A DNA stretch of 64,000 nt from Adiantum capillus-veneris (GCA_014529385.2 CM043969.1:24351946-24415945); one strand, 5' to 3'; shown: positions 1 through 11,192, numbered from the stretch's first letter. Made by a program: numbers and translations. The notes: generated by a model from the letters alone, not told the origin.

Positions 1-1
1 T

Positions 2-3000
2 CTACTACCCGATGGTAGGAGTCTTGCCGAAGTGCAAGAGATCGAACGCTATATGCAAGCAACAAGGGAGAGGGAAATTGAGAACCTACGAAGGCTAGAA
101 CAAAGTAGAGCCCTGAAAGCAAAGGCTCCTATGACAACAATCATGCCAGCCGAGCAACCGAGTGCTCCCAAGGTAGCAGTCACGGAGGGGAAAGCGATGG
201 GGAGCAATAATGCTTCCACCTTGAGGGAAACCTCCAGCACGCCATGCCTAGATGGGATATTCGTAAATGAAAATTGGGAGTATGACCTACAAGCAGAAGC
301 TTTAACTGATCGGTACACAGGACACACCTATCATGTGGGTTGGTTAGATGTTCTACAATCCACATCGGGTGCTACTAGCATAGATGAGCAACAAAAGAAA
401 GTCTGTGATGTCCTCCATAGGATTGTCGAGTTAGAAAGACAGAACACAGGGATCAACATGCCTTCAACAGGCCTAATGATATTCTTGGATACGGGAAAGG
501 CCAACCAACCAACCCTATCACAAATGGAGACTCCCTCAGTGAGCCCCATTGATCCTCCATATGTTGTTTCGCCAGGAGCCTCAGTACAATCTGAGCCCAC
601 AAGTGGCAGCTTTACCTTCCAAGATCTAGCTCATCTTTCTCTTAATGACACTATGGCTACCATGCATATCCCAGTGGTGAGCATGGCAAGAAGTACACCA
701 TGGAGTCCATTTCTTAATACTGCGCTGATGCCTAGTAACACAGTGCCCCCAACTATACCTACATGTATGTATCAATCATGTGCACCTGTCGTACCTCAGC
801 CTCATGTAGCTCCTACACCTCCGATTATTCCAAGAGCTTACAATCCACAATGGCATTATCCAAGCTCTTATACAAGTGGAGCCATGCCATTTAATAATAA
901 CATGCCATATCAGGCACCCCCTATGCCTAGGGCCACGCATGTAAACTTTGGACCACCGTCTGGTACACCACCATACAAAATATGGGACCCAAGAGCCGCG
1001 CGTATGCCAAGGCCAAGGCCAACTCCCATCTCACATGTGGTTCCAGGAGCACATACACCCATTATACCTGCTCAAATAGGAGATTTGGCAGCATTTGCTC
1101 AAACTATCGGTCGCTCTATTGCGGAAAACATGCGTAGTGCGCCTGATAGAGAGCCTAGGAGCAAGGCAGTTCAAGTAGCTAAGCTCACACAGAAATTCAG
1201 TGGAGACGGAGATGCTAGAAAGCATATGGAAGTCTTTGAACATATGTGCGATTCCTTGGAAGAGCACAATGAGCTACATAAGTGTAAGGCTTTGAGTTTG
1301 ACCCTAAGCGGAAAGGCTGGAGATTGGTATAGAACCTTAAGAGTAGAAGAGAAAACGATCTACTCTACTCTTAGGAGATTGTTCTTGAAAGAGCACATAC
1401 GAGAGGGAGTACTTTGGGGTGTAGCCTCTCAGCTCCAGAAAGCCCAACGAGAAGAAGGTGAATCCATGAGAGACTTCATTAGTCACCTAAAGAATTTGAA
1501 TTCTCGATGCAATCCAAACGAGCGATTCAACAACAACCAATTTCTCGATAGATTCATTAGGGGACTACGACATGAAAGTATCTATAATGGCCTAGTCATT
1601 AGAGGTATCACTACTTGGGAAGCAGTCACCATCAATGCAATCCAATTGGAGGATAATTTAATGATTGCAGGAGAAAGAGTGTCTGCCGAGCCAAAGTCTA
1701 GTAGCTCGCAAGCGTCAGGGCATGAGCCAATGAAGATAAAGCCAATCGTGAAAGAGCAAACGATATCTAAGATGACTTTGGCAGATCTCACCAAGGCCAT
1801 CCAAGAAAGCCTTAGGGGTAATCGTGCTCCACAAAACACTCATATGTATCCAAGAAGGGAGCAACAATGGTGCTCAATTTGCTTGGGCCCACATACTACG
1901 AGTGAATGCCCTACTTTCAGAGTAGAGTTTAACGGGACTTGTAACGCGTGTGGTAGGTATGGCCATCAAGCGAAGGATTGCCTAATGCTTAAACGCATCA
2001 TGGAAAATAGACCGCCTATAGCTTGGGCAGACTCACCTCGAGTTCCTGCATTGATGCCTACCCCACCCATGGAGCAACAGTTGCCATTACAGCACATGGT
2101 CCCTAGAACCCAAAATGTGGTCCAAACCACACCGTTGCCACCTCCAGTGCTAGGACCGCAACCCCCTCATCCAAGAGTTACACCTATGAACCAAATAGGT
2201 TGCGAGTCATCTAGTACTTATGTAGATTGCGAAGAGGACATAGACTCTAGTATCACCTATGGAGTCGACATGCTTGAGGAGTGTCCCATGTACTATATGG
2301 AAGACCATTGGGGACAAATCAAACCGGTATATCAAGCTACTGCGCTAGCAGCAAGAGGCCAAAACATTAATAGTTTTGCCCGGAGACCACCTCTTCAGTG
2401 CTACGAATGTGGTGAACCACATAGAGTAGCTGAGTGCCCCATTAGAATGGAAAAGAATGCCACACTAATGCAAACAAGTCAAGGGAGTGCATTGGCAATG
2501 CCAATACTCACTTGTAATCGTTGTGGCATAGATCATTTGATCGCACAGTGTCCTAACAATCCAAACGCACCGAAAATCACACCATTGAACATAATAGAGA
2601 TTAATGATGGGACACCACCAACTATAAACATAGCACCAGTGAATGCACTCACACGGTCGATGCTCCAAAAGCAAAATTACATCCTCGAAGAGAGAGATGC
2701 TGCATCCATTGGCCGAGCGAGAAAGAAGAAAACACGAAGAAAGAAATCCCTTAATGCTTCTAGCTCAAAACCTAGTTCAAAGACTAACATAGGGACAGGA
2801 GAGGATCCCGTGTATATGAATGACCCTGAGGATGACTCAGATTCGATAGAGACCACGGAGACCAAAACTGTTACTACAAAGGAAAAAGCCAGTGAGGAGG
2901 ATCACGAGAGGGAATTACGACGAACACCAAAAGAGTATTCAAAGTTAAACCACCCAGTTGCGAACCCCCAAGATAAGCCACGAGAGACAAAAAATGAGGA

Positions 3001-3310
3001 TTGCAAGAGAAAGATTGGAACCTATCCAAACCCAACAGTGGAAATTGAACGAGTCCAACAACTGAGGGGTTTGGTGGAAGAAACTCAACGAAAATTAGAA
3101 CCTAAACCCAAACATATCAAGATGTCGGACACAGTGTTTCCCACACAAGTTCAACCTCACAAGAACTACAGGCCGTTAGCTATACCCAGTATCATTCGGG
3201 AAGAGAGTGAGGGTAGGACATCTGAAAGTGAACACACACCTTTCCTACTAGAGAGAATGTTCAATGAGGGAATGCCCGACCCCCTTGAGGAAGTGGAGAT
3301 TCCATCTTGA
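2..3310 (+). CDS. gag: gag polyprotein, 5'-partial
   Basis: This is the capsid/nucleocapsid precursor of copy A; it would package element RNA. The frame is open from the window edge to a TGA at 3308-3310. Comparison with copy B puts the true start roughly 290 nt upstream of the window. It begins with a charged, probably coiled-coil segment, then a proline-rich region, then a Retrotrans_gag-like domain at about nt 1180-1660 with W-Y-R, L-F-L-K and L-D-R-F-I-R-G-L signatures. Four zinc knuckles follow in two pairs: C-x2-C-x3-H-x4-C at about 1872, canonical C-x2-C-x4-H-x4-C at about 1939, and two C-x2-C-x3-H-x4-C at about 2399 and 2513. A basic KKKTRRKK stretch and an acidic segment follow. The closing TGA is probably a mutation, because copy B reads a serine codon there and stays open into the protease. 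Confidence 0.9.
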   Translation, partial: LLPDGRSLAEVQEIERYMQATREREIENLRRLEQSRALKAKAPMTTIMPAEQPSAPKVAVTEGKAMGSNNASTLRETSSTPCLDGIFVNENWEYDLQAEALTDRYTGHTYHVGWLDVLQSTSGATSIDEQQKKVCDVLHRIVELERQNTGINMPSTGLMIFLDTGKANQPTLSQMETPSVSPIDPPYVVSPGASVQSEPTSGSFTFQDLAHLSLNDTMATMHIPVVSMARSTPWSPFLNTALMPSNTVPPTIPTCMYQSCAPVVPQPHVAPTPPIIPRAYNPQWHYPSSYTSGAMPFNNNMPYQAPPMPRATHVNFGPPSGTPPYKIWDPRAARMPRPRPTPISHVVPGAHTPIIPAQIGDLAAFAQTIGRSIAENMRSAPDREPRSKAVQVAKLTQKFSGDGDARKHMEVFEHMCDSLEEHNELHKCKALSLTLSGKAGDWYRTLRVEEKTIYSTLRRLFLKEHIREGVLWGVASQLQKAQREEGESMRDFISHLKNLNSRCNPNERFNNNQFLDRFIRGLRHESIYNGLVIRGITTWEAVTINAIQLEDNLMIAGERVSAEPKSSSSQASGHEPMKIKPIVKEQTISKMTLADLTKAIQESLRGNRAPQNTHMYPRREQQWCSICLGPHTTSECPTFRVEFNGTCNACGRYGHQAKDCLMLKRIMENRPPIAWADSPRVPALMPTPPMEQQLPLQHMVPRTQNVVQTTPLPPPVLGPQPPHPRVTPMNQIGCESSSTYVDCEEDIDSSITYGVDMLEECPMYYMEDHWGQIKPVYQATALAARGQNINSFARRPPLQCYECGEPHRVAECPIRMEKNATLMQTSQGSALAMPILTCNRCGIDHLIAQCPNNPNAPKITPLNIIEINDGTPPTINIAPVNALTRSMLQKQNYILEERDAASIGRARKKKTRRKKSLNASSSKPSSKTNIGTGEDPVYMNDPEDDSDSIETTETKTVTTKEKASEEDHERELRRTPKEYSKLNHPVANPQDKPRETKNEDCKRKIGTYPNPTVEIERVQQLRGLVEETQRKLEPKPKHIKMSDTVFPTQVQPHKNYRPLAIPSIIREESEGRTSESEHTPFLLERMFNEGMPDPLEEVEIPS

Positions 3311-4709
3311 CCATTCTCTTGTCGGGGTCCTACGTCCCACAAGATGCCATTAAATGTTGCCAAGCTGATGGATTTCATGTCCTCAGAAACACGTACGACT
3401 ATCATATCTAAGTTATACGGAGATCCAGAATTATTCCTAGCACTGCGAGCGCTTCTCAATGGAGAATTACAGGCCGGATTACCACAGTTTGCACATATGA
3501 ACAAACCTGACTCGGTGATGAATGATGAGGAACATTTAGCACCACCATCTGACCTAGCGGGACATGAATCTGTAATTGAAATACCCGTTAACAAGTTGGG
3601 GCAATACTTTGAAGGTGATGAATCTAATGCTACTCTACCAATCACTACTAAAGGATTAACTATAAAGGGGGTCCTTGACGGTGGTGCAGGAGTCAGCATG
3701 GTGACAAAGAGTTGTTGGGAGTCCATGGGGAGACCTCACCTTGAAGCCACAAGCGTAGTGGTTAAAATGGCTAATGGATCTATTGTTACACCTATTGGAA
3801 TGCTAAAGGATCTCAGGATCAAGGTCTTGGGACACAAGGTAAGGCAGACTTTCATTGTTATGGATTTTTCCAAGCATCCTATGTCATTTCAGATGATCTT
3901 AAGGCGTCCATTCATGAGGGAAGCAAAAATGGTGCATGACTGGTCCAAAAACCACGTCTACTTACAGTTCCAACACTCTGTCATTCGAGCTGATCTTTTA
4001 AGTGGTCGAACGCATCCTCTAGGAAATAAATTCATCATTGATAATCGATCAGACACAACAATTCACTCAGCTCCATTACAGTATTGTTACACATGTAACG
4101 AAGACACGGATATTGGGGAGAACTCTCCTTATATGGATATCCTACCCGGAATGGCTAAGTCAGACAATGTCGATTGGGTGCACCTAGCGGAAACTATAGA
4201 TACATGGGGAGCTAGAGGAACAACTTGGGTAACACCAGATTGGGGAAGAGATACCACACATTGCACCAGTAAACATGTTAGGTGTAGCGCATGTAACATC
4301 CGATGATAAGAAAGAGGCACACCTACCTGAGAGTGAAATTGATGATTCCACAAAGGCTTCAGGTCAATACACATCGAAAACGGAATCTCAGGAAGAAATG
4401 GATTCAAAACCTGAGGAAACATCGAGTGAACCAAGTATAGAAAATAAATACTCAAGGCCTAGTACGACCGTCTATGGTAATTTATATGAGAGTGAAGAAG
4501 ATACAAGCGAAGACCTATCAGGCGAGTCGAGTTCAAACATTTACCAAAATCAAAACCTTAACAAGAAACAAAGGTCATATAAGAGACGACGATATCGAGC
4601 AAATGTGAGAGCTAGGATAAACAAGGAAAGATCTACTGCAGAATGGCTTAGCTATCTAGGGGCATGTGATGCTCATCGAAAGCTAGTAGACAATTGGGGT
4701 GAACATCTC
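3311..4709 (+). pseudogene. protease-like domain plus acidic/basic linker of copy A
   Basis: This region is in frame with gag after the TGA. The retropepsin-like core lies at about 3655-3910: a beta-rich stretch with L-D-G-G-A-G in place of the usual D-[ST]-G, then V-K-M-A-N-G-S and the later M-I-L-R-R-P-F. A D-G-G variant is, as I recall, seen in some plant Tat-type proteases, so this may be normal for the lineage. A +1 frameshift near 4235-4247 moves the frame; copy B aligns across it. The downstream linker is acidic (many E/D/S residues), then has a basic KRRRYRANVRARINK stretch at about 4580-4630. That basic stretch is exactly where copy B is joined to sequence from after the integrase. 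The segment ends at TAG 4710-4712. Confidence 0.75.
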
Positions 4710-4736
4710 TAGAGTGTCATGTGGTGCAGCCCGTGA

Positions 4737-6608
4737 CCCATTGACCTCGCTCAATTGGAGGTTACAGAGCCGAAATTGAGTCGAACTATAAGAAGACGTC
4801 AAAACCGAGAGTTAGCTCAACAACAACAGGAGGCAGAACTAAAAGAAAGGTCTCTGTCAGGACAAGAGCCTGCTGACTTACATACAGCTCCTGAACATTT
4901 TAAATCTTATACCATGGGGGAGCGAAAGGTTGTGTATGCCAAAGCCCAACGAATACCTACCAATGGAAGCAGTGGAGTCTATGATGGTCCAACGGTAGTT
5001 AAAGAGATAGAATTAGCAAAACCAGGTGAGGAGTCTAAAGCAGTCTTTATTGCTCAAGACCTTACCGAAACTGAAGAGGCTGTACTTAAGGAGCTCCTCA
5101 AGGAATACAAGGATATCTTTGCTTGGACATATCATGACATGAAGGGCGTTCCACCTTCTGTGGTGCAACATACAATTCCCATGATCAACACTGCTAAACC
5201 CGTCCAGCAACGACCCTATCCAATGAATCCTAAGTATGCCAAAATTGTACAAGAGGAGATTGAAAAACTTATCCAATGTGGATTCATATACCCTATTGAG
5301 CACTCAGAATGGGTTTCTCCAATAGTCATTGTGCCAAAAAAGAATGGGAAACTAAGAGTGTGCGTGGACCTCAAGAAAGTTAATGCAACCACTAGGAGAG
5401 ATCATTATCCCTTGCCATATTCAGAACATGTGCTTGAAAGAGTTGCGGGCAAGGAAGCTTATAGCTTTTTAGATGGGTACTCTGGTTACAATCAAATCAC
5501 AATTGTATTAGAGGACCAAGCTAAAACTGCTTTTATCACAGAGTTTGGAGTGTTTGCATTTCGTGTTATGGCTTTTGGCTTAACAAATGCCCCTGCTACA
5601 TTCCAACGATTAATAAACACTGCGTTTAAAGAATTTCTAAGGGAGTTTTGTGAAGCTTTCCTAGATGACCTTTGTGTTTATTCTTCTTGGGAGAAGCATT
5701 TGTTATATCTACGAAAAATATTTGAAAGGTGCAGATTTTATCGCATCTCATTGAACCCTTTCAAATGCCAATTTTGGGTTAAGCATGGAGTCATTCTAGG
5801 GCATATAGTGTCCAAGAACGGGATATCCACAGATGAGAGTAAGATTAAAGCCATTGCCGATTTGCCACCACCTACGAACTATAAAGGAGTTCAAAGATTT
5901 ATGGGCCATGTTGGTTATTATCGAAGGTTTATTTTAAAACTTTGTCGAGATAGCACGTCCATTGTACAAGCTTCTTATCGAGTTTCACTGGACGGAAGAA
6001 TGTCATCAATCTTATGAGTTATTAAAGAAGGCCCTAACAAGTGCTCCAATCCTGCGAACACCTGATTGGAATGTACCTTTTCATGTGCATATTGATGCAT
6101 CAAACTTTGCTATTGGGTGTGTTCTAACTCAACCAGGAGAACATAAATTGGACTACCCTATTAGCTTTGCAAGTCACCAATTAAATGATGCCGAGATGAA
6201 CTACACTACTACAGAGCGCTAAGGTCTAGCTATGATTTACGTAGTAAAGAAATTTTGCTATTACCTTCTTACTACCAAGTTTGTGTTTTATGTGGATCAT
6301 CAAGCATTGCTATATTTGGTAAACAAGCCGTGTTCCACAGGTCGAATTACACGATGGTTGTTAATTCTTCTTGAGTTTGACTTCACCGTTGTTGTGAGGC
6401 CTGGGAAAAACATGTCATGGCGGATCATTTATCTCGTATCCCTAATAGCGAAGCTCCTACGGGGGTTGATGATGAATTGCCTGATACTCCTTTGTTCATT
6501 GTTGAGACAATGCCTGAATGGAGTGAAAAGATTGTTAACTTCTTAGTTAATGGTTTTCCACCCAAAGAGCTGCGAAAAGATATAGCTCGAAAATTAATCA
6601 AGGAATGA
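4737..6608 (+). pseudogene. pol: reverse transcriptase and RNase H of copy A (broken)
   Basis: RT domain at about 5170-5900: V-P-K-K-N-G-K-L-R-V-C-V-D, then F-L-D-G-Y-S-G-Y-N-Q-I, then F-G-L-T-N-A-P-A-T-F-Q, and the catalytic F-L-D-D-L where most elements have Y-[VLI]-D-D. The RNase H with H-I-D-A-S, T-T-E-R and the A-D-H-L-S-R end motif runs to about 6450. Breaks: stops at 4710 (TAG) and 4734 (TGA) just upstream, a frameshift near 5940, TAA at 6220-6222 in T-E-R-(stop)-G-L-A, a one-base loss near 6409 just before the A-D-H-L-S-R motif, and TGA at 6606-6608. Despite these, residues between breaks are well conserved, so the copy is not very old. Confidence 0.9.
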
Positions 6609-7770
6609 GAACCCTATTGCTTACTGGCGGGAACTCTCTATAAGAGAGGAAAAGATGATGTTCGTAGACGCTGTGCCCGCAAGGATGAGTATTTATATAT
6701 TCTACAAGAGGCACACATGGGCGTAGCTGGTGGTCACTTTTCAGGAAAGTTGACTGCCCGAAAGATCTTACAGTCAGGTTATTGGTGGCCCACTCTGTTT
6801 AAGGATGCATCACTTTTTGCAAAGGGATGTGATGAATGCCAACGCTTCAAGAAGCCACAAAGAAGTGATAGGATGCCTCTACATCCCATCAAGGTAACCC
6901 AACCATTTGAAAAGTGGGGCTTAGACTTTGTATGACCGATTAGTCCAGCTGCACGTAACACGCAATCGCGATATATCATTGTGGCTACCAACTATGTAAC
7001 CAAATGGGCTGAGGCAAAAGCAACACGAAAGGCGGATGCAAAAAAAACAGCTAAGTTCCTCTTTGAGAACATTATCACACGTTTTGGATGCCCCTTTGAA
7101 CTTGTGAGTGACAATGGAACTCATTTTATAAATGAAGTAATAAAAGAACTCACATCAAACTTCATGATATCTCACCACAAGTCTACACCCTATTATCCCC
7201 AAGCAAATGGCCAAGCTGAGAGTACCAACAAAACTCTCATCTCCATTTTGACAAAGACAGTTGAGGCTCATCGCACTGATTGGGACCTAAAGCTTACATC
7301 AGCTTTATGGGCTTATCGTACTGCGTATAAAGTTGCTATTAATTGCACACCGTTTAAGATGGTGTATGGCCAAGAAGCAGTTATGCCATGGGAGTTTGTC
7401 ATTCCTAGTCTTCGAGTAGCTTCTCAAGACGGTTGGGATGGTAACCCCTTAGTTGAGCGATTATATATCCTGGAAAAGCTAGATGAAGAGAGGCAATTAG
7501 CTGTGCGAAATGCTCTAGTGGAGAAGGATAGGAGAAAGAAGTGGTTTGATAGCCATTTAAAGGATAAAGACATCAAGGTTGGTGATAAAGTTCTTATGTA
7601 CGGGGTACGTAATGAAAAGAAGAAATTGAAATACGTTGGTAAGGAACCATATCGAGTGTGTGAAATTACCCCACAAGGTACCATTCGTGTGGAGACTCTA
7701 GATGGAGTTGAAACCATTGGATTCCTTAATGGGAGTAAATTCAAAAGATATTATGATCCTCTAAGCCAGG
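6609..7770 (+). pseudogene. integrase of copy A (one internal stop)
   Basis: The H-H-C-C zinc-binding head is at about 6713-6840 (H-x6-H, then C-D-E-C). The DDE catalytic core has the first Asp in L-D-F at about 6927, the second in D-N-G-T-H-F at about 7120, and the Glu in Q-A-E-S at about 7218. A GPY/F-like C-terminal module with K-V-G-D-K-V-L and F-L-N-G-S-K-F-K-R-Y-Y lies at about 7580-7750. TGA at 6933-6935 replaces the glycine that normally follows L-D-F-V; this is a single-base change. The frame is then open from 6936 to 9149. No chromodomain is present, which separates this family from the chromovirus remnant at 49528. Confidence 0.9.
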
Positions 7771-9149
7771 AAGAGTTGCAAGCTATCCGTCAAAAGAAGG
7801 CTGCCAAGGAACAAGCAGAGCTTAAGAAAATCCAAGCAAGAGTTGAGGCTCGAGAACGACAACAACGTCTTAGACGCCAACGAGAGGCTAATCTGGGAAT
7901 CACGCAAGCATTTTTCAAGGACACAGATGACGACTCATTAGAATCTGAGCCACCGCTACGATACCCAATTGAGCTAAATAGCCCCTATGGGAAAGTACTA
8001 TACAATGCCTTATTAGATATGGGAGCTAAACACAATTTGTTATCCTATGGAGTTTGGTGTCAATTAGGGAAACCGACCCTATCCCCGAGTACGATGCAAG
8101 TCAAGGGCATTAATATAAAAAAAACTGCTATTCTTGGAGCCCTTCAGACCCCTGTTGTCTATGACAATGGAAGCATAGTGCAGAGGTTTCTAGTCATGCC
8201 CGCGGGAGCTATGGAAGGCAACGTAAACCTGGGACGCACGTGGATGTTGGCAACCAAATGCACTATTGATTGGGATACTGGTAGTGTCACGACGCGACCA
8301 CCGACTCTTACCCCTATCATTCAAGCAAAGTCACCTACGTTGCAAACTCTAGCAAAGTTGAAGGATAGCCAACATTCACAAGCCAAGGTGGTTAACTCGT
8401 CTTTGCCGGCTACCCATGAACCTAGCACTTCAACACTTGTAGTTGCAGCAAGTAGTAATATTGCAAGTACTCAACCTGCACTCCCTAAGAGTACATATCA
8501 ATGGGTCCCCAAGGCCTTACTTCCAACTACCTCAACCCTCCCATCCATTTCAAGAAAAAATTTCCCTGGAGAACCAAGAGCGCGCTCTAGGAGAGTCAAG
8601 ACCAAATCACGATGGATTCCAAAACGACTATTAGAAGCCCAAGGCCACTATGATGGAAATGAGCAAATTTGGGTACCTAAACGTAAAATGTGTCCTTCCC
8701 TATCGACAACAAGCCCATATGAGTCAAACAGTGTAACGCTAAAGCCAATGGCAGACCGTGGGAAGGGAAAGATCACAGAATGCTACACACCTAGTCCAGA
8801 GCTAGTTTGGGCTCCAAGGCAAAACCAATTTATTCCACCTAGCTCAGGAAGGGGGGAGTTCCATGAAGCTTCTAGCTCCTCATGTAATACATCCATAGAG
8901 GTAAAAGCTTCTACACAGCCTCCATCTAAAGTAGTGGACCTCCATGAAGCTACAAAAGAATCCACACCTCCCAGTGTTCAAGAATCACCTGATGAACCAC
9001 TTCAAGTTCGATCCTGGGAGAGTACCTTACCACCCTTGCAACTTGATGAGGCACCTAGGGTAATAGAAAACTACTGGCAAAAATCCTCACCTATTACCAA
9101 CTGGAACGATTGGTTTCAAAGGGTGATGAGCTCATTTCAAACGGTATGA
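7771..9149 (+). CDS. post-integrase tail: second protease-like domain and W-x-P-[KR] repeats
   Basis: This continues the integrase frame without a break. A basic coiled-coil-like segment (about 7770-7910, rich in K/E/R/Q) leads to a second retropepsin-like domain at about 7950-8290: Y-N-A-L-L-D-M-G-A-K-H-N-L-L-S, then L-G-K-P, F-L-V-M-P-A-G-A-M-E and N-L-G-R-T-W-M. The catalytic triplet is D-M-G, so cleavage activity is doubtful. After it come four short repeats, Q-W-V-P-K, R-W-I-P-K, I-W-V-P-K and V-W-A-P-R, spread over about 8490-8820 in low-complexity sequence. Copy B keeps the same repeats. I do not know a described family with this tail. It could be a structural or RNA-binding extension of Pol. 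Confidence 0.75.
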
Positions 9150-9159
9150 TCTACCCAAG

Positions 9160-9260
9160 GAAGGGGGGAGTGTTTGCTGACAGTCACCATTCACTTGCTT
9201 CCCTCTCAACCTTTCTCCCTGACCTCTTAATCTCAAATCTTAGGGAATGTATATATAAAG
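9160..9260 (+). promoter_or_regulatory. internal polypurine tract followed by TATA box (copy A)
   Basis: Just after the Pol stop there is a purine run, GGAAGGGGGGAG, then TGTTTGC..., and about 80 bases on a TATATATAAAG box near 9249-9259. Copy B has the same arrangement at 33055-33160. It resembles a polypurine tract plus a short U3, but it is internal, since the real 3' LTR starts at 11193. It may be an internal promoter for the accessory ORF. Confidence 0.5.
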
Positions 9261-9396
9261 CCTTATACTCACAAAAACAAGATAAAAAATTAAAAGAGCA
9301 AGAGCCATAACACAAAATCATAAAAACAAATTATGCACAAGAACATGACCCTTGTAATATTTGCACTCTAACCATCATCTATTTGCGTGTACAGAT

Positions 9397-9819
9397 ATGG
9401 CTAATACGCTAGAGTCATCCACTCCTGCCTTGGGTGAGAGGTACCCTCGTTACTTTTCACAAATATTTCACATGGTCTTTCCAGTGCTTGCATGTGAATG
9501 GGATTTGATAGGTACGCTAGCATGTGAGAGGAATTTTGAGGAGTTAGAATGGCTAGTATGTCTCTTGACCACGTCTCATCCATACTTAGTAGAGAGTGTT
9601 TCTCCCATTGCACAAGCCTACCCTTTTGACCAAGATGACTATAGGCGTCTAGTGACCTTCTTAGTAAACATGGGCACCTATGATGAAGAAGAAAATTTAT
9701 AGGACTACACAGATGGCACATATGGTCTCATGGATGATGACTTTGTTTATCTCGACGACGAGGATAGGGGTTTAGCTTTAGGGTTTCCCCCCAACCTCTA
9801 CAATATCCTATTCCCTTGA
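9397..9819 (+). pseudogene. small acidic accessory ORF of copy A (one internal stop)
   Basis: The start ATG at 9397 directly follows a splice-acceptor-like GTGTACAG. The frame runs about 140 codons to TGA 9817-9819, with one TAG at 9700-9702. The product starts MANTLESS and has G-E-R-Y-P-R-Y-F-S-Q, then a hydrophobic stretch around V-F-P-V-L-A, then P-Y-L-V-E-S-V-S-P-I-A-Q-A-Y-P-F-D-Q-D-D-Y, an acidic tail and the ending P-P-N-L-Y-N-I-L-F-P. Copy B carries the same protein, broken differently, and reads through the position of the copy A stop, so the ancestor was one open frame. It has no signal peptide or clear membrane anchor, so it is not an obvious envelope protein. I do not recognise the family. 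Confidence 0.6.
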
Positions 9820-11192
9820 CTCTCTAGGGGGAGTGCAACTAATTAGGTTAGGGTTCCTTATGTTTTTTGTTGTGTTCAATAAGTGTTGGTACCTTTCTCC
9901 ACTAATGTGCCTCCTGGAGGTATTCCTTTTGTTTCCTAGTGTGTACAGGAGCGTGTTTCTATTGATAGGATTTGGACCTTCATGGAACCTTTCTCTCGTT
10001 CACACTTCAGATCAAGCACCACCATCAACACAAACAGGTGTTTCTTGTCCATTAGCATTGTCCCTTATCTTTTTTGCATCTATGATTGTCTGCTTTGATT
10101 GTGATTGGTAGCATAATATCCAGCACATTTGCTTAGTATCAAACATTTAATTCAATGTCTTTTTTGTCATAATCCCTTGTCTAGGTTTAAACATCAAGCA
10201 AGTCCGACTAAGCTAGTTTGACCAAGTTAGGTGTTAAAGATCTTCTCTTAATACAATGGGGAATGCCTTCCTAATAATTAATGGTTACTTAGGTTCTTAA
10301 TCCGATTTAGGCAGCATTGTGTGAAATGTACTAGGGCTTTCTAGTGGGCTTGACCCTATTGACCTTTAGCTTAAGTATTATAAAGGGAGTTTACTAGTTT
10401 GATGAGCCTGGGGAGGTGTATCAGTGTTATATGACCCCCCAAAGTTACAAAATTAAAATGATGAAAATGAACAAACAAAAAATCAAAGTGCCACATTGTA
10501 AAATCTTAAGCTGGAAGAGAAATCTCAGCTTGATTGGGTACTTCACTCACATGTATCGCCTATGGTACTAGATCCCTAGAGGTTCCCAGTATGGGCGCTT
10601 TTTCTTGAAAAGAAAAAAACCCAAGGCATACAAAATAAGCACACACATCAAAATTGAATCACTGTGAAAAGAATTTGGGAGGTCAAAGAAAAAGTAATCA
10701 GTCAGGCGATGATTTCATGAGAAATTTCTTTTATGGTAGCTTAACTACAAGGTCTTCTAGATATAGCCTCTAGTCAGCCCTCGAACATGAATACTTGGCT
10801 CTCGCGATTAAACAACTTAATTGACCACAGAAAATAAAGAAGCTTACCCATGGTATTAATATTCGATCTCTAGTGCCTTTCGACCGTCAAATTAGCGACC
10901 CCAGACTTGTTTAATTTTTTACCTTTACATCTGTTTATGCATTTGATTACATTGCAATTTAATGTTCATTGCTGACAAATTGTTTGAAATTATTTTACCA
11001 ATCAATTTGTCTACCTAAAACTGCATATGCTTTTTAATCACTTATGAGAATGCAATTACTGTGCCAATGTTGTTTGATTTTGCAGTGACTGAAGAAGGCT
11101 AAGGACATTCATCTCAAATGCTCTTCCACCTCAACGAACGAGCTTCAACTCAATAGCTTCCGAGGACGGAATCTACATCAGGAAGGGGGGCA
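9820..11192 (+). other. 3' internal untranslated region of copy A with candidate intron 10038-11085
   Basis: No coding region is seen. The sequence is closely matched in copy B (33771-35137). A CAG|GTG junction at 10037/10038 and a pyrimidine-rich TTGATTTTGCAG ending at 11085 could bound an intron of 1048 bases; copy B keeps both junctions (33990-35030). The region ends in a polypurine tract AGGAAGGGGGGCA before the LTR. Confidence 0.5.

Noticed and set aside
3308-3310. Programmed stop readthrough between gag and protease in copy A
   Set aside because: Copy B has a serine codon there and stays open, so the TGA is most simply a mutation.
9397-9819. Accessory ORF as a retroviral envelope
   Set aside because: No signal peptide, no transmembrane anchor, and far too short; position alone is not enough.
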